Shown here in pieces: positions 43,077 through 51,162 of a stretch of DNA of 64,000 bases. The position numbers and the translations under genes were made by a program. The stretch covers positions 1 to 64,000 of the forward strand of contig CADAND010000002.1 of the NCBI GenBank assembly GCA_902789245.1, in the 5' to 3' direction. Source of the DNA: an uncultured Bacteroidia bacterium (GTDB lineage: Bacteria > Bacteroidota > Bacteroidia > Bacteroidales > UBA932). Every line of letters starts with the position of its first letter. The first letter of the stretch is position 1. The notes under the pieces were generated by a model. It saw only the letters and a program-made list of their open reading frames with translations, ran no database searches and was not told the DNA's origin.

Positions 43077-43364
43077 CTACAGCATTTTCAACGCCCGGGC
43101 GAGCTGGTCAGGGCAGCTGGTGCCGCGGCCCTTGCAGTTGATGCTCTGCAGGCGGGCGATGACCTCGTCCTTTTTCATGCCGGCGACCAGAGCGCCGACG
43201 CCCTGGAGGTTGCCGTGGCAGCCGCCGGTGTAGCGGACGCTGCGGACGATCTCGCCGTCCAGTTCAATATCGATTTGCTGCGAGCAGACCGCGTCGCAGG
43301 TCAGGAAGGCGGCCTTGCGGATCCCGCCCTCCACGGTGTCGGAGATAAGTGTAACGTCAAACAT
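43077..43364 (-). CDS. TSCPD domain protein (TIGR03905 family)
   Basis: This 95-residue protein is named after its conserved TSCPDQLARAL motif near the C-terminus. Other conserved cysteines are in TCDAVCSQQIDIELDG, TGGCHGNLQGVGAL and INCKGRGTSC. TSCPD domains also occur at the C-terminus of some ribonucleotide reductases, where they may bind a metal; the stand-alone form has no assigned function. The ATG at 43364 starts MFDVTLISDTVEGG. It lies 16 bp after fprA, so redox linkage to that flavoprotein is conceivable. Confidence 0.82.
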   Translation of the reverse strand: MFDVTLISDTVEGGIRKAAFLTCDAVCSQQIDIELDGEIVRSVRYTGGCHGNLQGVGALVAGMKKDEVIARLQSINCKGRGTSCPDQLARALKML

Positions 43365-43380
43365 AAGTGAGAAAGCGTGT

Positions 43381-44571
43381 TTATTCTGCCAGGACGGCGT
43401 CTGCGAGGGCTGCGAGGGCGGGGAGGTCGGCATCCTGCAGGCGGCTGCGGATGGTGACCTTCTCGCCGACGATCTGCACATCTTTCATCGCGGAGAGCAT
43501 CTCCGTCATCACACGGCCGGCGCTGGGCGCCCAGCTGCCGTTCTCGATGACGGCCGCGCGGCGCTTCTGCCAGCCCTTGATCTGCAGATGCCAGAGGAAA
43601 TCGTGCATCGGCGGGAAGAGGCCGGCGTCGTAGGAGGACGCGGCGACGACCAGCGTGCCGTAGCGGAAGGCATCTTCGATGGCTTCGCCCAGGTCGTCGC
43701 GGGTCAGGTCGGAGGTGGCCACCTTCGGGCAGCCCTTGTCGCGGAGCATCTGGGCGAAACGCTCCGCCGCGGCGGCCGTACCGCCGTGGATGGAGGCGTA
43801 CGCCACGAACACGCCCGGCGTCTCGACGCCGTAGCTGCTCCAGATGCCGTAGAGGCGCAGGGCCTCGCCGAGCGTGTCGCGCAGCATCGGGCCGTGCAGC
43901 GGGCAGACCGTCTGCACGCCCAGCGGGGCGACCTTCGCGAGTACGCGCTGCACCTGCGCGCCGTACTTGCCGCAGATGTTGAAATAGTAGCGGCGGGCCT
44001 CACAGGCCCAGTCCGTCTCGGGCGTGCACCAGAGGCCGCCGGTCTGCGCCAGGGAGCCGAATTTGCCGAAGGCGTCAGCGCTGAAAAGCACTTTCTCCGT
44101 CTGCTCGAAGCTCATCATGACCTCCGGCCAGTGTACCATCGGCGCCAGCAGGAACTGCAGGGTGTGCGCGCCCAGCGGGAGCGTGTCGCCCTCGCCGACT
44201 GCGCGGGTGCGGCCTTCCAGCTTCACGCCCGGGAAGAACTGCGGGAGCATCTTGAGAGCCTGGGCCGTGGCGACGAGCGTCAACGAAGGATACTTCTCCA
44301 GCAGCGCCGCGGCGCAGGCGGAGTGGTCGGGCTCCATGTGGTGGACGACGAGGTAGTCGGGCGTCCGGCCGGAGAGGGCCTCCTCCAGATTCCGCATCCA
44401 GGCCTCGCCCGTGCGGCCGTCGGAGCTGTCCAGCACGGCGATTCTCTCGTCCAGGATGATATAGGAGTTGTAGGACATCCCCTCGGGGACATCGTACTGG
44501 CTTTCGAAAAGGTCAAGGTCGTTGTCATCCACGCCGATGTAGCGGATGGCGTCGCTGATGGGTTGAATCAT
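43381..44571 (-). CDS. fprA: FprA family A-type flavoprotein
   Basis: The 396-residue flavodiiron protein reduces O2 (or NO) to water in anaerobes. The N-terminal metallo-beta-lactamase-like domain carries the diiron ligands in VVHHMEPDHSACAAALL (HxExDH) with further ligands around SADAFGKFG and CPLHGPMLRD. The C-terminal flavodoxin domain starts near residue 255 (GVFVAYASIHGGTAAAAERF). Length is typical. It starts 19 bp after the Na/Pi cotransporter gene and is probably transcribed with it. Confidence 0.92.
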   Translation of the reverse strand: MIQPISDAIRYIGVDDNDLDLFESQYDVPEGMSYNSYIILDERIAVLDSSDGRTGEAWMRNLEEALSGRTPDYLVVHHMEPDHSACAAALLEKYPSLTLVATAQALKMLPQFFPGVKLEGRTRAVGEGDTLPLGAHTLQFLLAPMVHWPEVMMSFEQTEKVLFSADAFGKFGSLAQTGGLWCTPETDWACEARRYYFNICGKYGAQVQRVLAKVAPLGVQTVCPLHGPMLRDTLGEALRLYGIWSSYGVETPGVFVAYASIHGGTAAAAERFAQMLRDKGCPKVATSDLTRDDLGEAIEDAFRYGTLVVAASSYDAGLFPPMHDFLWHLQIKGWQKRRAAVIENGSWAPSAGRVMTEMLSAMKDVQIVGEKVTIRSRLQDADLPALAALADAVLAE

Positions 44572-44590
44572 GGGGTTATCGATTTAATTT

Positions 44591-46303
44591 TTATTCTTTG
44601 ACTTTCGCCTGGGAAATGTTGATGATGAAGTCGCCGAGCTTCTCCAGCTCGGAGACGATGTCGATATAGAACACGCCCGTCTGGTAGTTGTAGTCGGGAT
44701 TCTCTTCGATGTTGACGATGTGCTCCTCGCGCAGGGTGTTGCGGCACTCGTTGATGTGGTCCTCCGCGTGCTCCGCGTTGGTGATGTCCTTGAGCGTGCC
44801 GTACGGGGCCTTCAGGTTCTCCAGCATGGCGCGGTACGCCTCGTCCACGTTGTCCAGCATCCGGTTCAGGCGGGCGATCAGGTCCTCGTCGAAGAACTTG
44901 CCATGGGTGCGGGCGCGCTGCAGCATCCGGGAGATGCTCTCGCCGGAATCGCCCAGGGACTCCATCTCGCCGATGATCTTGTACATGCCCTTGATGCGCA
45001 TCGAGGAGCGCTCGGAGATCTCGCCGCGCGAGACCTCGTTGAGATAGCTGGCGATCTCCCGCTCGATGTTGTCGGTGATCTCCTCGTATTTGACCAGCTT
45101 GGCGCGGGCTTCCTCGAAGCGGTCGGCATCCTGCTCGTTGATGGCCTGCCGGATGTATCCGAAGCCCTTGTAGCAGATCTCGCCGAAGTAGATGATCTCC
45201 TTGTTGGCCTCCTCCAGCGAGAGCTCCGCCGTGGAAAGCGGGCCGCCGGAGATGTACTTGAGGCGGTACACCTCGCCTTCGCCCTCCCGGGTCGGGAAGA
45301 TGGCCGTGACCAGCTTCTCGATGAGCGGGATGAACCAGACCAGGATCAGGACGTTGGTGACGTTGAACAGGGTGTGCATCGTACACACGCTGTACAGCAG
45401 GGAAGTGCTGATGACCTCCGCGTTCGAGCTGTCGGTCAGGTCGGCCGTGTTGGGATCGGGCAGGCCGAAGAGCGTCACGATGCTGCCCACGAGCCGGAGG
45501 AAGAACGGGAAGATGCACAGGACCCAGAACACGCCGAACAGGTTGAAGACCGTGTGCGAGAAGGCCGTACGCTTGGCGGCCACATTACCGACGGAAGCGG
45601 CGATGTTGGCCGCGATCGTGGTGCCGATATTCTCGCCCAGGATCATCGCCGCCGCCAGTCGGAAGGGGATGACGCCCGTGGTCACGAGGATCATGATGAT
45701 GGCCATCGTGGCGGCGGAAGACTGGAAGCAGACGGTCATCACGATACTGATCATCAGGAAGATGGCGATCGACCAGCCGCCCAGGTCGGTCCAGGCGTGC
45801 ACGAAGCCGAGCTTCTCCGGGGTGATGAGCACCTGCGCGGTGGCGCGCAGCTGCGCGAAACCGATGAAGAAGAGGCAGAAGCCGATAATGATCTCGCCGA
45901 TGTCCTTGGTCTTCTGCGCTTTCTTGCCCCGCAGCAGGAAGCCGACGAGGAAGAGCGGAAAGGCGAAATCCGCCATGTTGAAGGAGAAGCCGAACACCGC
46001 CATGATCCAGGAGGTGACCGTCGTGCCGATGTTCGCGCCCATGATCACGCCGATGGCCTGTCCGAGCACCAGCAGCCCCGCGTTGACGAAGCTGACCACC
46101 AGGATGGTCGTAGCCGTGGAGGACTGGATGGCGGCCGTGACACCCATGCCGGTGATGATCTGTTTGAAGGGGTTGGAAGTCATCGAGGCGAGGAACGAAC
46201 GGAGTCCGTCGCCGGCCACTTTCTGAAGACCGCCGCTGAGCAGGCTCAGACCAAAGAGGAAGAGCGTTACTGCCCCGAGCAGCGTTAGAATCTGGAGAAT
46301 CAT
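44591..46303 (-). CDS. Na/Pi cotransporter family protein with PhoU-like C-terminal domain
   Basis: A 570-residue inner-membrane protein. Two inverted transport repeats carry the QSS motifs AAIQSSTATTILVVSFVNAG (about 58) and CFQSSAATMAIIMILVTTGV (about 193), each followed by a GANIGTT or GENIGTT motif. The C-terminal 200 residues are a helical PhoU-like domain (EISERSSMRIKGMYKIIGEM, ESLGDSGESISRMLQRAR). It probably imports phosphate with Na+. It is the first gene of a six-gene minus-strand operon and has a TATTTTTG promoter box 24 bp upstream. Confidence 0.9.
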   Translation of the reverse strand: MILQILTLLGAVTLFLFGLSLLSGGLQKVAGDGLRSFLASMTSNPFKQIITGMGVTAAIQSSTATTILVVSFVNAGLLVLGQAIGVIMGANIGTTVTSWIMAVFGFSFNMADFAFPLFLVGFLLRGKKAQKTKDIGEIIIGFCLFFIGFAQLRATAQVLITPEKLGFVHAWTDLGGWSIAIFLMISIVMTVCFQSSAATMAIIMILVTTGVIPFRLAAAMILGENIGTTIAANIAASVGNVAAKRTAFSHTVFNLFGVFWVLCIFPFFLRLVGSIVTLFGLPDPNTADLTDSSNAEVISTSLLYSVCTMHTLFNVTNVLILVWFIPLIEKLVTAIFPTREGEGEVYRLKYISGGPLSTAELSLEEANKEIIYFGEICYKGFGYIRQAINEQDADRFEEARAKLVKYEEITDNIEREIASYLNEVSRGEISERSSMRIKGMYKIIGEMESLGDSGESISRMLQRARTHGKFFDEDLIARLNRMLDNVDEAYRAMLENLKAPYGTLKDITNAEHAEDHINECRNTLREEHIVNIEENPDYNYQTGVFYIDIVSELEKLGDFIINISQAKVKE

Positions 46304-46326
46304 TCGGGAGTTTGGGTTTTACTACG

Positions 46327-46364
46327 CAAAAATAGCAAAAAACTGCAGTTTTTTTATACCTTTG
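46327..46364. promoter_or_regulatory. divergent promoters between the Na/Pi gene and a lipoprotein gene
   Basis: Minus-strand TATTTTTG (46334-46327) and plus-strand TACCTTTG (46357-46364) flank a perfect 18-bp palindrome AAAAAACTGCAGTTTTTT. Confidence 0.6.
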
Positions 46365-46384
46365 CAGCACTAACTAACTAAAAT

Positions 46385-47521
46385 ATGAACCATCGTTTCC
46401 TGTTACTCTCAAGTCTGGCGATGCTGTTGTCTTTTGTCTCCTGCACCCGCAGCGAGTATGATCCTGACGGCGTCAACAGAGAGATGACCCTTTTCGGGGA
46501 AGAGATTTTCGTCCCCATCGGCCAGGTTGGTCCCATCACGGTCAAAGACCTGCTCAGTTCCAACAAATCGATCGCATCCTTGCTCGAGAGCCTCATGAAA
46601 GAGGAGCCCAACGGCACTTTCTATATCGAAAGCCAGGATCAGGTGTTCGCGATGAATGCGTTCCGTGAGCTCATGGACATTCCCGATCCGACCCAGCCAT
46701 ACCACTGGGACATCGGTTCGCAGTCCTGCTCCATCGCTTCAACGGTCGCCCTGCTGCGCATGTTCAACATCGGATTCATGAACCAGCGCCTGTCCCTCTA
46801 CGCCACGAATCCGATCACGGCTCCGCTGACCCTGAATACCGACATCTGGGTCCGCTGCATGGACAACAGCTACACGGAGACTTATTCGAAAGAGTACAAG
46901 ATGGAGGATTTCTCCCTCCGGAGCAGCTATTCCGCGACTTCTCTTTTCAAGTTGGACCTTCCCGTCGAAGTGACCGACCTGGTCACCCGCGTCGAGATGA
47001 ATGACCTGACGCTGGACCTTCCGGCGAACGCCAAGGACCAGGTCCGCCCGTCGGATGATGCCAAGTTCTCGTTCTATACCACTTTCACCAGCAATCTCGC
47101 TCTCTCCGAGAAGTTCTCGATTTCGCAGGCGCTCCCGATCTCGAAGCTGAACGTGCCCCTGGGCAAGTTCAAGCTGCACAAGTGCTATCTGGCCTTCGAT
47201 CTGGAGAATACGCTTCCGCTCGACGTGACGATCAAAAGCATCAAGCTCCGGGACGAAAAGGGGAACGAAATCAAGGATGTCGTCTTCTCCTCGGACGTCA
47301 AGATCATCGGCGGAAAGCCGGGCGCAGCGACCGTGACGCCGATCGTGCTTGAGGTGGAGGCCCTGACGGGGACCATCCCCGACATCCATGAAGCCGTGCT
47401 CGACTTGAAGTTTGAATACTCCAAGACGGCCGGCCTGGTCCCGCTTTCCTCTGCGATGAGTCTTTCGATGAAAACCGCTTCCGTCAAGCTGTACGGTGGC
47501 ATAACCCTCTTCGGCAAATGA
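46385..47521 (+). CDS. hypothetical lipoprotein paired with a DUF5723 protein
   Basis: A 378-residue lipoprotein (lipobox LLSFVSC) of unknown family. It appears made of repeated beta-strand units. A pattern like TSLFKLDLPVEVTDLVTRVE recurs as ALPISKLNVPLGKFKLHKCY and TNPITAPLTLNTDIWVRC, suggesting long, curved, lipid-transport-like or adhesin beta-sheets. Unusually for the class it has no proline/serine linker after the lipidated cysteine. The stop overlaps the next start (ATGA), so it is made together with the DUF5723 protein, which probably sits in the outer membrane. No enzymatic motif is visible. Confidence 0.7.
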   Translation: MNHRFLLLSSLAMLLSFVSCTRSEYDPDGVNREMTLFGEEIFVPIGQVGPITVKDLLSSNKSIASLLESLMKEEPNGTFYIESQDQVFAMNAFRELMDIPDPTQPYHWDIGSQSCSIASTVALLRMFNIGFMNQRLSLYATNPITAPLTLNTDIWVRCMDNSYTETYSKEYKMEDFSLRSSYSATSLFKLDLPVEVTDLVTRVEMNDLTLDLPANAKDQVRPSDDAKFSFYTTFTSNLALSEKFSISQALPISKLNVPLGKFKLHKCYLAFDLENTLPLDVTIKSIKLRDEKGNEIKDVVFSSDVKIIGGKPGAATVTPIVLEVEALTGTIPDIHEAVLDLKFEYSKTAGLVPLSSAMSLSMKTASVKLYGGITLFGK

Positions 47522-48867
47522 AAAAGTTCTTACTCCAGATAGCGCTTTTCCTCAGCGCAGGGACGCTCCTAAACGCGCAGGTGTACCAGCAGGGCTTCTT
47601 CCTGAAGGACTACCGTCCCGTCTACCGCATCAATCCGGCCCTTTTCCCGGACAGTGACTTCATCGGCGGTTTCGAGTTGACCCGCAACAAAGTCCAGAAC
47701 TACGGTGTCTCCACTTTCTATTATCCCGTCGACGGAGGTCTGGTGACGGGCCTGCACGAGTCCATCTCGGCCGATCAGTTCCTGAGCCGGATTCCGAACG
47801 TCGTCGCGCGCAACGGCGAGATCGGGCTCAACCTGTTCTCCTACGGCATCCGGCGCGGCGACGCCTATCATTCTTTTGAAATCGGCTTCCGCCTCCCGAC
47901 GACCATGACGGCGCCCAAGGGCATCTTCGATCTCCTGAAGCGCGGTACTACGGATACCCATTATGACCTGAGCGACCTGGGAGTCAAGGCCCAGGGCTAT
48001 TTCGAATTGAATTACGGCTACGGCCGCAAGCTCAGCGATATCGTCTCCATCGGCGGCCGCGCCAAGCTGCTGATCGCCGAGTACGGCCTGTCCTATCGCT
48101 TCACGCAGTTCGACGTCGAGAAGTCGGACGCGGGCTACACCATCTTCTCGAAAGCGGAGATCGACCTGCCCAGCAGCTTCTACAAGGCTGAAGGATACCC
48201 TGATCAAAAAATCAGCCTGTCGGACATCCACGCCCACCACAAGTTCCCGCGTCCCACGGGCGCCGGCGCCGCCTTTGACCTGGGCGTGGCCGTCACGCCG
48301 AACAAGTACCTGACCCTGTCCGCCGCGATCCTGGACCTTGGCGGCATCGCCTGGCATTACGGCAATGCGGCCGCTTCCTCCGGCTACGTGTATTTTGATG
48401 GCGTGGGCCCCCTCTCATACAATGACCTGAACAAGGACGGTCTCACTAAGCGGGCCACGGAAATCGCCAAGAAGTTCCTGGATGGCGTCTATCCGAAGCT
48501 GCGCTATGACAAGTGGCGCGTCGAGGCGCTGCCGTTCACGGCCAACCTGGGCGTCCGCTACACGATCCCGTCCTGCGACAAGGTACGTGTCGGCGCCATC
48601 GCGCAGTATATTAACTATAAGTACTCACCGTACTGGGAGGCGCGTCTGGGCGCGGACTACAACCCGTTCAAGTGGCTGGACCTGACCGCTTCCTTCGGCC
48701 GCGGTTCTTTCGGTTTCCTGTACAGTTTCGGCGTCTCCGTCCACGTATCCCGGTTCCAGATTTATTATGGCCTCGAGACCTCTACGGCGGGTACGCAGAA
48801 GGATACCACCAGCCCCATCGATCCGACCCACAGGACCTGGTCGTTGGGCCTGACCTACGATTTATAA
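47518..48867 (+). CDS. DUF5723 family outer-membrane beta-barrel protein
   Basis: The 449-residue protein has a signal peptide ending TLLNAQ. Characteristic text is VYQQGFFLKDYRPVYRINPA, LFPDSDFIGG, NGEIGLNLFSYGIRRGDAYH, and late strands WEARLGADYNPFKWLDLTAS and GRGSFGFLYSFGVSVHVSRF, ending WSLGLTYDL. The alternating strands and last aromatic/Leu residue indicate an outer-membrane barrel of the PorV/FadL-like type. Function is unknown. It is coupled by a 4-bp overlap to the lipoprotein gene, and its 3' end overlaps the convergent antiporter gene by 13 bp. Confidence 0.75.
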   Translation: MKKFLLQIALFLSAGTLLNAQVYQQGFFLKDYRPVYRINPALFPDSDFIGGFELTRNKVQNYGVSTFYYPVDGGLVTGLHESISADQFLSRIPNVVARNGEIGLNLFSYGIRRGDAYHSFEIGFRLPTTMTAPKGIFDLLKRGTTDTHYDLSDLGVKAQGYFELNYGYGRKLSDIVSIGGRAKLLIAEYGLSYRFTQFDVEKSDAGYTIFSKAEIDLPSSFYKAEGYPDQKISLSDIHAHHKFPRPTGAGAAFDLGVAVTPNKYLTLSAAILDLGGIAWHYGNAAASSGYVYFDGVGPLSYNDLNKDGLTKRATEIAKKFLDGVYPKLRYDKWRVEALPFTANLGVRYTIPSCDKVRVGAIAQYINYKYSPYWEARLGADYNPFKWLDLTASFGRGSFGFLYSFGVSVHVSRFQIYYGLETSTAGTQKDTTSPIDPTHRTWSLGLTYDL

Positions 48868-51104
48868 GGGAGCGCGCTGGTTTCGCCGGCGATCCATACA
48901 ATGTCACCTGCCCCAAATCGGTAATCCGGTTTGGGGTTTGTGATAAACTCCCCCTCGTGCAGGACGCTGATGACCATGCAGCGGTACTGGCGCATGTTGA
49001 TCTCGCGCAGGACCTTTCCGCTCAGGAAGGAATCTTCGTCGAGCGTGACCGGTGCCACCTCGAATTCCTGCTCGGCGAGCGGCGAGGACTGGGTGTCCGA
49101 CTGCGAAAGCATGGCGCGCAGGGCGTCGATCTGTGTGGATGAGCCGACGGCCAACAGCTTGTCGTACGGGAAGATACGGACGTCACCTGAAGGAATGGTG
49201 ATGCTCTGCGAGCCGCGTTGGATCTTGATCAGGTTGGCGCCCGTCTCGGCGCGGAAGGGGATGTCCTTGAGCTGCTGGCCGATGAAGATGGAGTCGGAGG
49301 AGACCTCCAGCAGCTCCAGGTGCACGTCATAGCCGGCCATCTTGTTGCGGACGGAGTTCGTGATCGGGTGGCGCTTTCGCTCGGCTTCCTCTTTCTCGTT
49401 GAGGTTGCTCAGGAAGCGTTGCTCCAGCGCGGAGTAGCGGTGCATCGTGCTGCGCGAGGCGATTACGAAGACGAGTCCGCCGAGGAAGATGAGCACGACC
49501 GCCCAGCCCGCCAGCGAGAAATGGCTGGCGATGACGCTGAGAATCATGGAGATGGCCAGGAAGGTGCGGGTGAGGACGAGGCCCGCGAGGGGCCACTTGT
49601 TGGCGTTCTTCTCGGTCAGGAGCTTGGCGGCGTGGGCGTTGATGGAGCCGGAGCTGATGGCCATACCGTAAAGGAAAGGTGCCATCGCGACGAGCGTCAC
49701 GGCGACGACCGTGAGGTTGTGGATGAACGGACTCCAGTCCGGGAAGAGCTTGCTGGCCAGCGGCTCCAGGAATTGCTTGGAGCCGATCATGATGGCGACG
49801 AGGATCACGCCGTAGAGCACGATGCGCAGGAAGTAGGCTTGCAGCAGTTTCTTCCACTCGCTCTGCTCGACGGCGGACGCGCGCGATTTCTGTTCCGGCG
49901 CGTCGATGCGGGCGATCCAGCGCTCCGGCAGGACCTTCAGCAGGCCGCCGTAGGCCGGCTCGGCCAGTTTGATCATGTACGGCGTGGTGAAGGTGGTGAT
50001 GACGGACACGGCGATGATGACCGGGTAGATGAAGTCCCGCATGACGCCGAGCGTCACGCCCACGCCCGCGATGATGAAGCCGAATTCGCCGAGCTGCGCG
50101 AGGCTGAAACCCGTGTGGACGGCGTTGCGCAGGCCGCCGCCGGTCATCAGGATGCCCGCGCCGGCGAAGAGGATGTGGGTGAGCATCACCAGCAGGGTGA
50201 TGATGAGGATGGTAAGCCAGTACTCGCCGATGACGGCCGGGGCGACCATCATGCCCACGGAGACGAAGAAGATGGCGCCGAAGAGGTCCTTGATCGGCGC
50301 GACGAGGCGTTCAATATGCTCGCTCTCAATGGTTTCCGCGAGGATGGAACCCATTACGAAGGCGCCGAGCGCGGAGGAGAAGCCCACGGCTTCCGCCAGC
50401 GCGACCATCCCGAAGCACAGGCCGATGCTGACGATGAGCAGGATCTCGTCGTTGAGGAAGCGGCGCGCCCGCTTGAGGATGGACGGGATGACGTAGATGC
50501 CCACCAGGAACCACAGGATGAGGAAGAAGGCCAGTTTGCCCAGGTTGAAGAGCATCTCGCCTCCGGCAAACTGGTTGGAGACTGCCATCGTGGACAGGAG
50601 GACCATGAGCAGGATCGCGATCAGGTCCTCGACCACGAGGGTCCCGAACACCATCCCGGCCCAGGGCCGCCCTTTCAGGCCCATGTCGTCGTAGGACTTC
50701 AGGACCACCATTGTGGAGGACATGGACAGCAGGCCGCCCAGGAAGATGCTTTCCATGGCCGTCCAGCCCATGGCCTGCCCGGTCACGTAGCCCAGCACGA
50801 ACACGCCCAGGAACTTGCTTCCGGCCGTGACGAGGGCGCTGCTGCCCACCTTGAGCAGCTTCTTGAAGCTGAACTCCAGACCCAGACCGAACATCAGGAA
50901 GATGATGCCGATCTCCGACCACTGGTGGACCGTCTCCTCGGAGCTGATGCCCGGGAACCAGGAGATGTGCGGGCCGACCAGGAAACCGGCCAGGATGTAG
51001 CCCAGGATGAGCGGCTGCTTGAGAGCCTTGGATATGATGGTGAAGGCACCGGCGGATACGAGGATAACCGCCAGGTCGCGCACAAGGTTCAATTCTTCAG
51101 ACAT
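48855..51104 (-). CDS. CPA2 cation:proton antiporter with TrkA-C domain (KefB-like)
   Basis: This 749-residue protein has a CPA2 antiporter domain of about 12 hydrophobic segments (residues 5-390; LKQPLILGYILAGFLVGPHI, GLGLEFSFKKLLKVGSSALV, VALAEAVGFSSALGAFVMGS). An unusual second block of four or so hydrophobic segments follows (about 425-560). A C-terminal regulatory region (about 590-749) resembles the RCK-C/TrkA-C ligand-binding fold. It exchanges K+ or Na+ for H+. It is transcribed alone; a TATTTTTG box at 51120-51113 precedes it. Confidence 0.88.
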   Translation of the reverse strand: MSEELNLVRDLAVILVSAGAFTIISKALKQPLILGYILAGFLVGPHISWFPGISSEETVHQWSEIGIIFLMFGLGLEFSFKKLLKVGSSALVTAGSKFLGVFVLGYVTGQAMGWTAMESIFLGGLLSMSSTMVVLKSYDDMGLKGRPWAGMVFGTLVVEDLIAILLMVLLSTMAVSNQFAGGEMLFNLGKLAFFLILWFLVGIYVIPSILKRARRFLNDEILLIVSIGLCFGMVALAEAVGFSSALGAFVMGSILAETIESEHIERLVAPIKDLFGAIFFVSVGMMVAPAVIGEYWLTILIITLLVMLTHILFAGAGILMTGGGLRNAVHTGFSLAQLGEFGFIIAGVGVTLGVMRDFIYPVIIAVSVITTFTTPYMIKLAEPAYGGLLKVLPERWIARIDAPEQKSRASAVEQSEWKKLLQAYFLRIVLYGVILVAIMIGSKQFLEPLASKLFPDWSPFIHNLTVVAVTLVAMAPFLYGMAISSGSINAHAAKLLTEKNANKWPLAGLVLTRTFLAISMILSVIASHFSLAGWAVVLIFLGGLVFVIASRSTMHRYSALEQRFLSNLNEKEEAERKRHPITNSVRNKMAGYDVHLELLEVSSDSIFIGQQLKDIPFRAETGANLIKIQRGSQSITIPSGDVRIFPYDKLLAVGSSTQIDALRAMLSQSDTQSSPLAEQEFEVAPVTLDEDSFLSGKVLREINMRQYRCMVISVLHEGEFITNPKPDYRFGAGDIVWIAGETSALPYKS

Positions 51105-51112
51105 AATTAGAG

Positions 51113-51120
51113 CAAAAATA
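51113..51120 (-). promoter_or_regulatory. -7 promoter box for the CPA2 antiporter
   Basis: TATTTTTG on the minus strand, 9 bp upstream of the ATG at 51104. The rest of the 58-bp divergent gap is AT-rich. Confidence 0.5.
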
Positions 51121-51162
51121 CAAAAAAATACCTATTTTTAAAGACTTAAACCACACATTGCA

